Notes: generated by a model not told the origin, from the letters alone. A DNA stretch of 64,000 nucleotides from Aeoliella straminimaris (GCF_024054565.1 NZ_JAMXLR010000072.1:225390-289389), one strand, 5' to 3'. Positions 8,164-20,300 are shown, numbered from the stretch's first letter. Numbers and translations are program-made.

Positions 8164-9392
8164 GCGACACCCGTCCCGCTGCGGCACGGCGGCGCTGGAG
8201 ATTTGGCCCGGGATTTGTCGTCACCGCTGCTTTCATTGGTCCGGGTACAGTGATCACTGCCGGTCACGCCGGAGCTTTGTTCGGATACTCGCTTCTGTGG
8301 ACGTTGCTTGTGGCGATTGCGGCGACCATTGTGCTGCAAGAAATGGCGGGGCGGTTGGGCTTGGTAACTCGCTGTGGTCTGGCCTCCGCGATACACAAAT
8401 CGATCCCCAATGCATCGGCTCAAAGAGCCGCCACTTTGCTGGTGCTAGCGGCTATTGTAGTGGGGAACACCGCTTACCAGACCGGCAACTTGATAGGGGC
8501 TGGGTTGGGGTTTTCAATTCTCACAGGCGCATCGGTGCGACTGGGGGCCATGATGCTCGGTGGCATCGCGATGCTGCTTTTGGCATTCGGCGGTGGGGCT
8601 CGGCGACTGATGAAGTTGCTGATTGCGGTAGTCATCTTAATGAGTATTGCCTTCGTGAGCACCGCCATGCTCGTCAGACCCGATGCCTCTCAGGTGCTTC
8701 GGGAGGTATTCACATTCTCTCTCCCCGAAGGCTCAATGCTCACGGCCATGGCGCTCATTGGCACGACTGTTGTTCCGTACAACTTGTTCTTGCACGCTCG
8801 AGTGGTGCAAGAGCGATGGAGCGAGGCCAATTCTCTGAGGCACTCGCTCCGCGAATCGCGACTAGATACCCTGCTGGCGGTCACGCTTGGCGGGCTGGTG
8901 ACCATGGCGATACTCGTCACTGCCGCGGTCGCGTTCGGAGGAACCGCGGATGGCGCGATTTCCCGGGACGACCTTGCGCGTCAGTTGCAGCCCTTGCTTG
9001 GGCCGATGGGAAAGTACTTGTTCGCGGCCGGGCTGCTGGCCGCTGGACTTACGAGCGCCATCACCGCCCCTCTTGCAGCGGGGTTTGTTGTGTCGGAGTC
9101 GGTGCGTCAGTCGAGCCCATCGTTAGCGAGGAATGCTTCATTGATTGTCGCCCTGGTGGGAACTGTGCTGGCGGGAGCCAGTGGGCAAAGCCCTCAGGTG
9201 ACGATCGTGTTTGCGCAAGCGGCCAACGGACTCTTACTGCCATTGGTCGCTGCGTTTTTACTGTGGACTATGAATCGCCCTCAACTTCTGGGCCAGAACT
9301 GCAACAATTGGATGCTTAACATCGCAGCAGGGTTCGTCGTAGGGATCGCGGCCCTCCCGGGGGTGAAGAGTTTGATTGGCCTGTTCCACTGA
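8160..9392 (+). CDS. Nramp-family transporter homologue with altered metal site
   Basis: A 410-residue polytopic membrane protein with about 11 hydrophobic segments. The start at 8160 gives a 4-base ATGA overlap with DUF2891 and is preferred over an upstream ATG at 8151. The first membrane segment reads AAFIGPGTVITAG where classical Nramp proteins have DPGN, so the metal-binding Asp and Asn are Gly and Thr (residues 27-30). The sixth segment reads GTTVVPYN (201-208), where Mn/Fe transporters have a Met-Pro-His type motif. It therefore belongs to a divergent Nramp branch, and transport of Mn or Fe should not be assumed. Confidence 0.85.
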   Translation: MSDTRPAAARRRWRFGPGFVVTAAFIGPGTVITAGHAGALFGYSLLWTLLVAIAATIVLQEMAGRLGLVTRCGLASAIHKSIPNASAQRAATLLVLAAIVVGNTAYQTGNLIGAGLGFSILTGASVRLGAMMLGGIAMLLLAFGGGARRLMKLLIAVVILMSIAFVSTAMLVRPDASQVLREVFTFSLPEGSMLTAMALIGTTVVPYNLFLHARVVQERWSEANSLRHSLRESRLDTLLAVTLGGLVTMAILVTAAVAFGGTADGAISRDDLARQLQPLLGPMGKYLFAAGLLAAGLTSAITAPLAAGFVVSESVRQSSPSLARNASLIVALVGTVLAGASGQSPQVTIVFAQAANGLLLPLVAAFLLWTMNRPQLLGQNCNNWMLNIAAGFVVGIAALPGVKSLIGLFH

Positions 9393-9422
9393 CCCCATGT
9401 TTTCGCGACTGGACGACACTTC

Positions 9423-9442
9423 AGAACCCCGGCGGGGTTCTT
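9423..9442 (+). terminator. hairpin after the Nramp homologue
   Basis: An 8-bp stem (AGAACCCC / GGGGTTCT) with loop GGC, 30 bases after the stop at 9392. Only a short T run follows, so it is a moderate terminator candidate. Confidence 0.5.
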
Positions 9443-9527
9443 AACTGGGAGAGTTGCGCGCCGGCGGCCAGTTTGAAGATTGGCGGGCACTGCAGGCGAA
9501 TTGAAGTCGACCAATGAGGACGGTGAG

Positions 9528-10892
9528 ATGAAGAGTGAAGCAAGATGGATTGTTGGCGTATTCGCATTGGCGCTAGCCACGGCGGGCACCACGGTGGCGG
9601 CCGACTGGCCGCAGTGGCAGGGGCCGAACCGTGATGGAAAGTCGATAGAAGCCGGGCTCTTGCAGCAGTGGCCCAAAGATGGGCCATCGCTTGCATGGCG
9701 CGTCGATGATCTTGGCGGAGGATACAGTGCTCCCGCAATTGTCGACGGGCGAATCTACGGCATGAGTAGTCAGGGAGACGATGACGTCGTCTGGTGCCGA
9801 TCGGAGGACGATGGCAAAGTAATCTGGACCAGCCGCATCGGCCCCGCGAGCAAAGGTGGCATGCCGCAAGGGTCCGAGGGCCCGGGCTGTACGCCGACCA
9901 TCGATGGCGATCGACTTTATGTGATTGGGCTTGGCGGAGAGCTGGCCTGCCTCAGTTTGCCGGATGGCAAGGTCCTGTGGCATCATCACTTGGTCAATGA
10001 CTTCGGAGGTATCCCACCTGCCTGGAGGTACAATGAGTCGCCGCTGGTCGATGAGGCCAAGGTAGTCTGCACGCCCGGTGGCTACGAGCATACCATGGTG
10101 GCGCTCGACAAGATGTCGGGTGAGTTGATGTGGAAGCTATCGACGCCAGAGCCTGAACCGCAGCCCGAGCCAGAAGCGTCTGAGGAAGAATCGGAGGGCA
10201 GGGGGCGTCGATCACGCGGCCGCGGACGATTCGGAAGAGGTCCTCGTTCATTGGCCGGATACTCCTCGCCCATCGCCATCGACTTTGCGGGGGGAAAGCA
10301 ATACGTCCAGTTCTTGGCTAAGGCAGTGATTGGTGTGGACGCCGAGACGGGAGATCTGCTGTGGGAGTACAAACGCCCCGCTAACAACATGGGCATTAAC
10401 TGTTCGACGCCGTTGTACAAAGATGGCCACGTGTTTGCCGCTTCAGCCTACGGCGCCGGGGGTGGGTTGGTGGAGCTTAACCAGGCAGCTGGAGGAGAGA
10501 TCTCCACCGAGGAGGTCTACTCGACGAACAAGATGCAGAATCATCATGGTGGGATGATCCTCGTTGATGGTGTGCTGTATGGAGCCAACGGTGGCAATGG
10601 CGGCGGCTTCTTGCGTTGCCTCGACTTCGAGACCGGCGAGGACCTGTGGACCGTTCGCGATGCCAGAAAGGGTGCGCTCTCGTTTGCTGATGGCAGGCTC
10701 TATCTGTACACCGAGGATGGCGAAGTGATTCTCATCGAGCCAAACCGGGAAGAGTACGTCGAACGGGGGCGGTTTGAACAACCCGATCGTAGCGAATCAC
10801 CCGCCTGGACTCATCCGGTGATTGCCAATGGGCGGCTGTACATCCGCGACCAGGGCTTGTTGCTTTGCTATGACATTAATGCGGGTGGGTGA
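9528..10892 (+). CDS. secreted PQQ-like beta-propeller protein
   Basis: A 454-residue protein; Met at 9528 is chosen because it has a GAGG-type site just upstream and starts a signal peptide (MKSEARWIVGVFALALATAG). DWPQWQGPNRDGKS after the signal is typical of planctomycete PQQ-like propellers. Blades are seen as repeated patterns such as DGKVIWTSRIG, DGDRLYVIGLGG, DGKVLWHH, SGELMWKL and TGDLLWEYKRP. An insert of about 40 residues rich in Glu, Pro, Arg and Gly (about residues 205-245) breaks the propeller and may be a flexible loop. No PQQ-dehydrogenase active-site set is evident, so it is probably a binding or scaffold protein. It converges with the P-type ATPase gene, 16 bases apart. Confidence 0.85.
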   Translation: MKSEARWIVGVFALALATAGTTVAADWPQWQGPNRDGKSIEAGLLQQWPKDGPSLAWRVDDLGGGYSAPAIVDGRIYGMSSQGDDDVVWCRSEDDGKVIWTSRIGPASKGGMPQGSEGPGCTPTIDGDRLYVIGLGGELACLSLPDGKVLWHHHLVNDFGGIPPAWRYNESPLVDEAKVVCTPGGYEHTMVALDKMSGELMWKLSTPEPEPQPEPEASEEESEGRGRRSRGRGRFGRGPRSLAGYSSPIAIDFAGGKQYVQFLAKAVIGVDAETGDLLWEYKRPANNMGINCSTPLYKDGHVFAASAYGAGGGLVELNQAAGGEISTEEVYSTNKMQNHHGGMILVDGVLYGANGGNGGGFLRCLDFETGEDLWTVRDARKGALSFADGRLYLYTEDGEVILIEPNREEYVERGRFEQPDRSESPAWTHPVIANGRLYIRDQGLLLCYDINAGG

Positions 10893-10908
10893 GAAACGGA
10901 AGGAAGTG

Positions 10909-12783
10909 TTATCGAACTCCGTGCTGGAAGTCCGTTAACGACTGCGGTGGCAGCGAGATTCGCAATGCGTTAAGCACTGCCAGGACGTCGATGATCTCCT
11001 GCGCCACCGCGCCGGCGACTGGCGGCAGGTATCCTGCCGCCGCGAAAGCCATGCCGACAACGCTAAGGGCCATGCCGCCCACGGCACTTTGCAGCGCAAT
11101 GCGCCGCATCCGCTGGCTGATGTGCATGAACTCGTCGACTTTTTCTAAGGAACTGTCCAAGATCACTACGCCGGCCGCTTCAGCGGTGACGTCGCTATTC
11201 TGGCCGACGGCAACGCCCACGGTCGCGGCGATCAGGGCCGGGGCATCGTTGATGCCATCGCCCACAAACATTGTGTTGGCTTGGGCATTTTCCTGTTCGA
11301 CGATGGCGACCTTTTGTTCTGGGCTTTGGCTGGCATAGACTTGAGTTATCCCCACTCGCTTGGCCAGGTGCTCAACCTCAGACGCACGGTCCCCTGAAAC
11401 CAAGAGCACCCGATCGAAGCGGTGCATCGGTTCCAGATGGTGGATGAACTGCGCGCCTTCGCGGCGGGGTTCATCGCGGAAGCGATAAGTACCAACATAC
11501 TGGTCGTCGACGACTAGCACGCACTCCATGCCACCAATCGTCGGCGGAACTTCGTTTCCTGCGGTGGGATTGGCGGCCAGGAACTGCTTGCGACTGGTGA
11601 TCCAAACGGTATGTCCATCCACTTCGCCTCGCAATCCTTCGCCGGGCCGCTCACTTATTTCGCGGACGTCGCGGAGCACGATTTGATCCTTCTTGACCTC
11701 TTCAGAAATGGCCTGGGACAGGGGGTGCTTTGAGTACCTTTCGACACTGCCCACCAGGCTCAACAGTTCTTTGTTGTCGAAGACACCGGTTGTCAGTTGT
11801 TCGGTAAGTTGTGGTCGACCATAAGTGAGTGTGCCCGTTTTGTCGAAGATGGCCGTGCGGCAGGTGCTGATTCGTTCGAGCGCCACGGGGTCCTTCACGA
11901 CGATCCCGCGTTTCGCCGCCAGCGAGATCGAGCCAATGATCGCCACGGGAATGGCGATCAACAACGGACATGGCGTAGCCACGACCAGCACGGCCAGAAA
12001 GCGGATTGGCTCGCCACTTGCCATCCAGGCAGCTGCCGCAATCGCCAAGGCGAGCGGGGTGTACCACGCTCCGAGTTGATCGCCAAGTCGCCGAAGACGC
12101 GGCCGCCGTTGCTGGGTGGCTTCCATCACGGTCATGATCTTGGCATACCGCGAGTCGACCGCTCGCTTAGTGGCGCGAATCGTAAGCGCCGATTCACCAT
12201 TCACCGCCCCCGACAGCACTTCCGAGCCAGGTGTCTTCGACATCATGTAGGGCTCGCCGGTCAGATACGACTCATCCATCACGCCATGGCCGTCGATCAC
12301 CTCGCCATCGATAGGGCAGATCTCGTGCGGCAGCACCACGAGGACATCTCCCGGTATCACGTCGTCGAGGTGCACATCTTTCAGTGTCGAGTCCAGCTTG
12401 CGATGAGCAACGGTCGGCATCCGGCGAGCCAGAGCTTCCAACACGCTGGACGCGCTGCGTACGGCAAATGCCTCCAGCGCTTCGCCGCCGGAGAGCATCA
12501 AGACAACCAACGTACCGGCGAGATACTCGCCCAATATTGCGGCAGTCAAGATCGAGATGCCTGCCAGCAAGTCGGAGCCAAACTCCCCGCGAAACATCTT
12601 CACCAGCAACTCCGCGACCAACGGAATTCCACCCAGCAGGAGGGCAGCGATTAATGGAGAGTCAACCCACTTCGAATCGCCAGCAATGCGAAACGCCAAG
12701 TGCAGGCAGATAGCGACAACTGCAATCGCAGCAATTAGGTACTGCCTAATCGACCACAGATAGCCCACTGAGAACCGAGACAT
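10909..12783 (-). CDS. heavy-metal-type P-type ATPase
   Basis: A 624-residue P1B-type ATPase core. It has the actuator TGEP (175-178), the membrane metal-site motif TPCPL (270-274), the phosphorylated Asp314 in DKTGTLT, the HP dipeptide in SKHPLSQAI (353-354), GDGINDAP (508-515) and C-terminal membrane helices ending in EIIDVLAVLNALR. There is no N-terminal Cys- or His-rich metal-binding domain. The membrane motif TPC instead of CPC (Cu) or SPC leaves the cation uncertain, and TGEP replaces the TGES of Cu pumps. No linked metal regulator is visible. Confidence 0.9.
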   Translation of the reverse strand: MSRFSVGYLWSIRQYLIAAIAVVAICLHLAFRIAGDSKWVDSPLIAALLLGGIPLVAELLVKMFRGEFGSDLLAGISILTAAILGEYLAGTLVVLMLSGGEALEAFAVRSASSVLEALARRMPTVAHRKLDSTLKDVHLDDVIPGDVLVVLPHEICPIDGEVIDGHGVMDESYLTGEPYMMSKTPGSEVLSGAVNGESALTIRATKRAVDSRYAKIMTVMEATQQRRPRLRRLGDQLGAWYTPLALAIAAAAWMASGEPIRFLAVLVVATPCPLLIAIPVAIIGSISLAAKRGIVVKDPVALERISTCRTAIFDKTGTLTYGRPQLTEQLTTGVFDNKELLSLVGSVERYSKHPLSQAISEEVKKDQIVLRDVREISERPGEGLRGEVDGHTVWITSRKQFLAANPTAGNEVPPTIGGMECVLVVDDQYVGTYRFRDEPRREGAQFIHHLEPMHRFDRVLLVSGDRASEVEHLAKRVGITQVYASQSPEQKVAIVEQENAQANTMFVGDGINDAPALIAATVGVAVGQNSDVTAEAAGVVILDSSLEKVDEFMHISQRMRRIALQSAVGGMALSVVGMAFAAAGYLPPVAGAVAQEIIDVLAVLNALRISLPPQSLTDFQHGVR

Positions 12784-13398
12784 GAAGCGGCTGACGATCT
12801 AACGGAAGTAAGCAGGGGAAGAGCCACTTCCGTATCTTAGCAATCCCCCTCTCCGTGCAGAAGTTGCCTCGCGTCATCAAGTGTGCCATCCGTGGCTTTG
12901 ACGACCGGCGTGTCCACTTGTAGTTGAGATTGAGACTGAGACGGCAACTAGTGGGCGGGGTGAGGTCGAGATTGCAGGGGCGTGTGGCGGTTGCCGATAC
13001 CACAACTTAGCTTGCCCAGCAGTGTGATAATGTCGCCAAGCCCGCAACGTAGTGGACGGCATGACCTCCAGCACAACGCCGAGACGTAGGGAAACAAGGT
13101 AGATGCGTCTGCGGTGCCGTTTCTCCGCATGCGTTTTCAGTGAAGGGGAAATTAGGAGGGCAAGCCTGGGATTTCCAGATAATTTGGCTCGCTCATGTAG
13201 AGTGATACTTTTAGATACCAGGGATAGAGTGAGGAGTTGCTGCCAAACGGTGGTGTGCGACGGAACAACACGGCTTCAGCACGTTGCCAAGGGGTTCTTG
13301 GCGCGAAGTTTGCATCCATTGGACTGCAGGAGGAGCATGGCGCGACCTCTGCCGATTGGGGCCGTCGCAGTTGAGCCACTATCTGCCAAGGTAGTCGG
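12784..13398. other. gap between the P-type ATPase and the broken permease
   Basis: No frame shows recognisable protein similarity. The stretch probably includes the ATPase promoter and decayed upstream sequence of the permease relic; no repeat or RNA gene was seen. Confidence 0.4.
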
Positions 13399-13891
13399 TT
13401 GCAATACATTGCTTGTAGCGAATCTGGGAATGACGCCATTTCCGAACAGGTGGTCGGATGCTTCGCCGGCATCATGGCGTTCATTTTGAGTGACCTGGTC
13501 GTGTTCCCCGTGCTTCGCATCAATGCCAAGTACTACGGTTCGAAGATGGCCTACTACATTTTGGCCGTTTTTTTGGGTTTCGCTGGTGGCGGCATCCTTG
13601 ATGCTGCACTATGGATTTGCCGCCATCGATTTACTGCCCGAGGGTGGAACGCGTGAGATGGTGAGACCGACGGAGCGATTTAAGATCGACTACACCTACT
13701 TTCTCAATCTGCGATTCTTGGGGGGCACCCTTGTTTTGTGGTGGCTTAAACGAACGGGGGCGACCATGGAACAACATGGGCACCATGGCGAAAGCAATCT
13801 TGGCGACGAACTGCTGACTTGGCTCGCCTATCTTTCATTCCTAGGGCTGGCTGGTGGGTTGGTGGCCAGTTTGCTCACCCACTATGCGTAG
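13399..13891 (+). pseudogene. 3' remnant of a COG0701/YraQ-like permease, frameshifted
   Basis: Two overlapping frames carry consecutive pieces of one membrane protein. The first (from about 13440) reads GIMAFILSDLVVFPVLRINA then KYYGSKMAYYILAVF. The second continues VSLVAASLMLHYGFAAIDLL and later FKIDYTYFLNLRFLGG, LVLWWLKRTG. The pattern matches the C-terminal half of COG0701/UPF0718 permeases (FADLIxxPIL, KYYG, NYTxxLN). The break lies at a run of seven T (13568-13574); with six Ts the frames join as ILAVFWVSLVAA. No start or N-terminal half is present, so the gene is also truncated. Confidence 0.75.
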
Positions 13892-14356
13892 CACCCGCCG
13901 GGGTGAGTACTTCTCCGCCAGCCAAAAGGTCACACCGAGATTCAGTGAACATCGCACAGACCGATCTTGCATACCGCTGGCAGGACCAAATTGTTGACGC
14001 GAAACAGAGGATGTCGCTCGGTCGTTACCGACGCACTCGTGCGACTACGGTCCGAATTGACTGGCAAGTTGCGCACTGGCGCAACTTATGAGTGGGCGAC
14101 TTTCTCTGGTGTTCGGGCGAGTCAACATAATCCAGTTGAAACTACTGGTATCGAGTGGGGGGAGCTGCTAAGCTTAGCCTCTCAATTCATGGTGTCGAAG
14201 GCGTTTCGCGGGGGCGATTCCGACGACGGGACATCCTCTTGTCGTCGATTTCGGAATGGATAAAGCCAAAATGCCACCATTCATCCTTATCCACGTTGAC
14301 TCACCTAGTAGTGCGGCCATTTAGTGCTCCTCTGGGGTCCGGACTTGGAGCGAAGC
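13892..14356. other. gap upstream of the giant surface protein
   Basis: No coding sequence is recognised here. It should contain the promoter of the gene starting at 14357. Confidence 0.4.
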
Positions 14357-17300
14357 ATGTATCGTGCATTCAGTCGATCGCGATGTGCCCATTCTGAACG
14401 CAATCGTAGAAGTAGATTTGAAGTACTCGAAGATCGCAGGGTTCTGGCTACCGTTACCGTGGGCGAGTTAACGCTCAGCGGCGATTTCCAGAATGGCGTT
14501 GCTACAGGACAGGTTCTCGTCGGCTTTGAGGAGGCCACCCCTCTTATAGCAATCAATAGCGGACAGGTAACGGCCGACACCGCAGGCGGGTCATTCTCGG
14601 TCGTCCCTGCCGGGGCGGGCACTCCCGTCTCGATCAGCCTGTATGCGCTCGCAGCCAATCCCGTAATCTGGCAGAGTGGTTCGTCGAATGCTGTGATCTT
14701 CGACGCCAGCACATTGGTTACGACCGGACATTCCTTCACGGCAGACGGCGGCACTGCTGAGGGGGTCACGGTTGCGGACCTTGCCAGTGGGTTCTTTGCC
14801 GACAATCTCGCCTTGTTCGACGGAACCAGCGGGGCGGCCGATCTGGTTAACCTTCAAGGTTACCTCGACTTCGGCGTGATCCAGCTCGATGGGCTCCACG
14901 TGGACGTCGACCAGACAAACTTCGTTCAAGTCGATAGCGACACAAAGACGGTGACGCTGACGGGCGTCGACGCCATGAGCGACGACGATTTCACTCTTGC
15001 AGGTGTTGAGATTCAGGGTGAGTTGAACGTAACCTACGCCAATTCGAGTGGAAATCAGTTTTCGTTCGGAGGTTCGGTCGACGTTATAGCTTCCGGGCTG
15101 GCAGGGGGCCCTACTACATCCAACCTGCAGGCGGGGTTGGACCTGGTCGTGCACCAGGGCGCAATCAGTTCGGTCGACCTGCAGCCAAGTGGATCTTTCC
15201 GAGTGTGGGACCTGGTAGTAGCTCCGGATGATCTGACGTTCGAGTACGTGGCCGGCGATAAGCAGTTTGTCATGTACGGCGACGCCGAACTACTAGTGCC
15301 CAATGGCTCAGCGAGCGACTCCGGCGGCAACACGACGAGCCTTACCGCGCAGCTAGGGACGGCCAGCAGTCCAGGGCTCGTGATCGATGGCTCGGGCATG
15401 GTGAGTCAGGTGGACGTAAGCGTTTACGGCAAGCTCAATATGCTGGGATTCAATTTTGAGTCGCCACAGTCGGATCCCGCGACGTTCCAGTACCAGTCGT
15501 CCGACGGCTTTTACGAGTTGTCGGGAAAGGTCACTGCGCCAAACTTCTGGAACGCCGAGGTCACGATGGGCACGGCGCAACAGCCGGGGGTGAAGATTAA
15601 GAACGGTAGCTGGTCAGTCGACAATCTCGATGTTGCATTCACCGATGTGGAACTCGGCGCGTTTGAGATCAAGAATTTCAACGCAAAGTTCTTCCAGGCG
15701 GCTTCGACGGAGCTTGATTTCGACTTCGACCTGGAGGTCGCGTTTCCGCAAAGCTGGTCGGTTGATGCGGATATCAAGACTTCCTTCAATGAGCAGACCA
15801 AGCTGTTCGAGATCGACGACGTGTCGATGAAGGCGTCTGGTCTGCAGGTGCCGATAGGTGAGACTGGTCTATTCTTGATCGAAATTGATGCCTCGATCCA
15901 GAACATCGAGCAGCCTTCCGATCTGATCGTGGCGGGCGACGTGACGGTCGAATACGGAGAGGCGGTGAAGATCTTTGACGAGTCGGTCAGGCTGTTCCAG
16001 GCCAGGGGTGGGTTCTTGGTCGACAAGGATGAGCTGAAGATCGACGCGACCGTGTGGCTGGGTGCCCTGAGCAAGAGTGATGGAAAGACCATCGGGCTAC
16101 TCGGAGAAGGTTCCGGAAAACTGGTGCTGGACTGGAACGATCGGGATTATTCGCTGGATGTGAAAGCGTCGCTACTAGATGGCGTGTTCGACTTCGAGGG
16201 AGCCTTTGACTTCTATGGCGCCACGTCGACGCGTCCCTTGGAGATCATCATTTCAGCAGAGGTCGATCTCGAAGTGCCTCATGGCATTCCGCTGATCGGT
16301 GGCGACAAGCTGGGCAGTGCCGATTTTCTTTTCAAGTACATCGCGCCCGACTCCAAAGGTGGACAGGCGGATGGATTTATTGCCGCGTGGACTCGAGTTG
16401 ACCTGATCGTCTCGCACGTCGAGTTTGGTATCGAATACGACTTTACCAGTGACAAGGTCAAGACCATCGGCGCGCATGAGATAAATGCCTTGAAGAGAAG
16501 TGGGGAAAAGCCGAAGAAGAAGACCTACGTCTACTCCCAGCCTTTCACCAATGATAGCGGTGCAACCCAGGCCACCCTGTCGGTCGACTGGAGCAGGACC
16601 TTCGCGTCGGTACCGGAATCGGCCGTTATTTCGGTAGTGTTACCCGACGGAACCAAGGTTGAAGAAAGCAACTTTGCCGCTAACGGATTGAGCTTGATTA
16701 CGACCTCGGCCGGTGGCAATTTGGGCTCGGAGATGCAAACCCACATTGGGGCCGTCAATCCGCAGGCGGACTCTCAGTCTTACACGGGCAACCTGAGTGG
16801 CGATAGCAATCTGGTAACCATTGTTGGGGCGACACTCACGCCCGCTATCAATGGCTGGGCGGTTTCCGGGGCTGGAATCGCCGCGGGAGCCACCGCAACT
16901 TACGTGAATGCGACAACGATCAAACTAAGCGACATTCCCACGGCCAGCGCGCCCGGAACCGAGCTGACGTTTACCAATCCGTACGTAGCACTTCCGAAAG
17001 CCTCAGGGGAAGACTACACCAGCTATACGTTGCAGATTGAGTTCGAGAGCGAGTCGAAACCCATCGACACAACGTCAGATATAGAAATGATCGAGAAGGA
17101 CCCGAATTCGAACAACATCCTCATCGTTCTGAAGGATGGAATTCCTGGGGGACTTCGAATTGGTGACACCGTTTCCATCAGTGGTAGCAGTGTTGGCGGC
17201 TACAACGTATCGGACACGCACACTGTAACGGAGATTACCGCCAGCGGGGTTGTCGTCGACATGCCTTACACCCGTAGCGCCACTGGTGGCAAACTGAGCG

Positions 17301-20300
17301 GCTGGACTCTGCCTCAATTCAACGCTACGTACCACTTGCCCCGACCAACGGTGCTCGTCGACTCGCCGAATTTGGACGTGACAAGTTCGGAATTGACCGT
17401 CACGATGCCCGTCCAAGTCGATAACGCGCTGGCTGGCACGACGAAAGTCGATTTGTATATTGATGCGTTCGACTCCAGTCTGGGCGCCAACCAGGATTTC
17501 AAGGGAGTGCTACTATCGAAAGATGTTGCGCTGGGCCCCGGTACGCAGGTAAATGGTCAGCTGCAGTACAACGCGTCCACGACTGTCGACCTCTCCCAAC
17601 CAGGCTTGGAGCTCTTGCCTATTGAGTACTATCTATACGCGGTCGTCAACGACGGCACCAACACACCGGTGACATCCACCCTCACCAGCAATGGCAGTGG
17701 CGGTTTCAACGACGTGTTCGACAACGTGTTTTCCGTGAGCGGTTCGGTTACGAATCAGGTGCATCAGGACCTTGGCGGCTGGACCGTGTTTGTCGATGCC
17801 AACAGCAACAACATCCTCGATTTGGGAGAGCCGAGCTACGTCACGAGTTCCGATGGTTTCTATGGTTTCTATGCGAATCAGCTGCCCACAGGCACGCCGT
17901 TCAACGTCGTGGTGAATATGCTCGATCCCACGGCGTACACGTTTGATGCACCCAGCTTGGGTATCCCGGCTGTAGGAAACTCCGTTGTTCAAGATGGTTC
18001 AGGCCTCGCGGCCCAGGTCAACTGGAACGGTTCGAGTCCCGTCTCGGCGGACTTTAAGGTTGCAAAGTTCAGCGTGATTGAGGGCGTGGTAACCAACGCT
18101 AGCAGTAGCGAGCCCTTAAGCGGATGGACGGTGTTCCTGGATGCCAATGGCAATGGGCAATTGGACCCCGGCGAAGGCTCCACTCAGACCGCCTCGAACG
18201 GCGGTTACGAACTCACGAATCTCTTGGCTTCGTCCATCAGATCGATCTCGTCGTCCGGCAGTGCCACTTCGCCCACAACCGTGCTGAACCTGGCGGGTGC
18301 CGTACCCACGTCATTGAAAGTAGGCGATACCATCACGGTGTCGGGCACTTCGGAGAGCGCTTACAACACGACGCACACTATCACGGCGATCAACGCCACA
18401 AGCATCGTAACCGATCAAACATTCACGGCCACGGCGACGGGTGGTTTGGTCGTCGGACCCGATGTGTCGGAGACGGTTGCCTTGGCGATTTGGAACGGCT
18501 CCGCGGCCACCTACGCCTTCGCGTTGGACCAGGTGCAAGGTGACTTGGTGCTCGACGGTTCCGGTGGGCCGAACACGCAGCAGCACGCTGGAACGCTCGA
18601 GGGAGGAGCCACGGTTGGAACCGCGACTTCGTTTGGTGTGATCGATCATCCGAATGCCGCTACCGACAACCAAATACTCAGCGTAGATCAGGCCAGTGGA
18701 GCGCAGTTTGTCAGCGTGAGTTCATTGGCGGATCTATCGCCAGGATCGGGTGCGTTTTCCGCAGCGGGATGGGTAAGGCCCGACAGCGGCAGTTTCGCCG
18801 TCACCCAGGGTGTTGCCGGGGCACTAGGCACTGGTGGCGGCTGGGCGCTCAACCTGGCACCAGCCTTTGGTTTCGCACCTCAGCAGACTTTTGCTTCGTC
18901 ATCTGGGCCGGCGTCCACGGCTGTTGGCGATTTCAACGGGGACAACAAGCCGGACATTGCCGTCGCGAGCATACTGGGAGGCGTGGGTATCCTGCTGAAC
19001 GACACGGCTGCCGGAGCAACCACGACCAATTTTGCCGACCAAGTGACCATAACGGCCGGTCTAGCGCCCAATTCGATCTCCACGGGAGATTTCAACGGAG
19101 ATGGCAAACTTGATATCGTGGTGGCCGATCTCTTCGGTAACGTTGCTACGGTCTTGATTAACAATACGGCCACGGGATCCACGACTCTGAGCTTCGCTGC
19201 TCCACAAACGTTCGCCACCGGCTCTCAGCCCGACGGCTTGGAGGTGGTCGATGTTAACGCCGATGGCAAACCCGATCTCGTGCTTGCCAATCAAAATGAC
19301 CACAACTTATCGGTGCTACTAAACACCACAGCGGCGGGCTCATCCACATCCAGTTTCGCGGCTCAACAGACCTTTGACGTCGGCGACGATCCTCAGTTCG
19401 TAGCCACCGGCGATCTCAATGACGACGGCAAACTGGATCTGGCGGTGCTAAACGGTGGAAGCCTATCCATTCTGTTCAATACCACGGCCGCAGGTGCTGC
19501 GGTCGCCAGCTTCTCCCCGCAGCAGGTGTTTGACACGGGAGAACACTCGGCAACCTTAGCAATCGGCGATCTGAATGGCGACACCAAACCCGACCTCGCC
19601 ATTGGTTACTCCGAAGGCTCGGAAGTGTTGGTGATGCTCAACACCACCGCCGCTCAATCTGCCACGGCGAGCTTCGCTGCTTCACAGCCGTTTGCAGCCG
19701 GAAAAATGCCGAACTACGTCGCTATTGAGGATTTGGACGGCGATGGCAAGCTCGATCTGGCCGCTGTGAACAACGGGGACGCCAGTGCGTCAATCTTGCT
19801 GAACACCACGGCGAGCGGCGCAGCAACGGCTAGCTTTGCCTCGCAATTGACGTTTGCCCTCGGAAAGTCGCCCAGTGCAATTGCTTTTGCAGATTTCAAT
19901 GGCGACATGCTGCCCGATCTCACTGCGCCCAATCTGCAAGATAACAATGTGTCGGTGCTACTGAACGATAGCGCCGCCAACCTGGAAGTCGAGCTGGTGC
20001 AGAATGCGAGCAGCAGGTCCGGTTCTCTGACGCTTCAGGATACGAGTCGCCTTGCGGGCGACACTTGGCATCATGTGGCATTTACCTACGATCCCGATGC
20101 AGACGACACTAGTGACGGAACTGGCGCCGGTACCGTCAAGCTGTATGTGGATGGCGCACTCGCTGCCAGCAGTACAAACCGTGGATCGCTGCCAACTTCT
20201 GCCGACATTTCCGACTCGTCAGGGGTGAGCTTCAATATTGGGGGCCAGGGTGGAGGAGTTGCACCACTGGATGGCTACCTCGACGACGTGAGCCTCTGGG

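Noticed and set aside
10140..10245. Glu/Pro/Arg-rich stretch in the PQQ-like protein as a frameshift
   Set aside because: The frame is open on both sides with propeller blades in the same frame, so it is a low-complexity insert and not an error.
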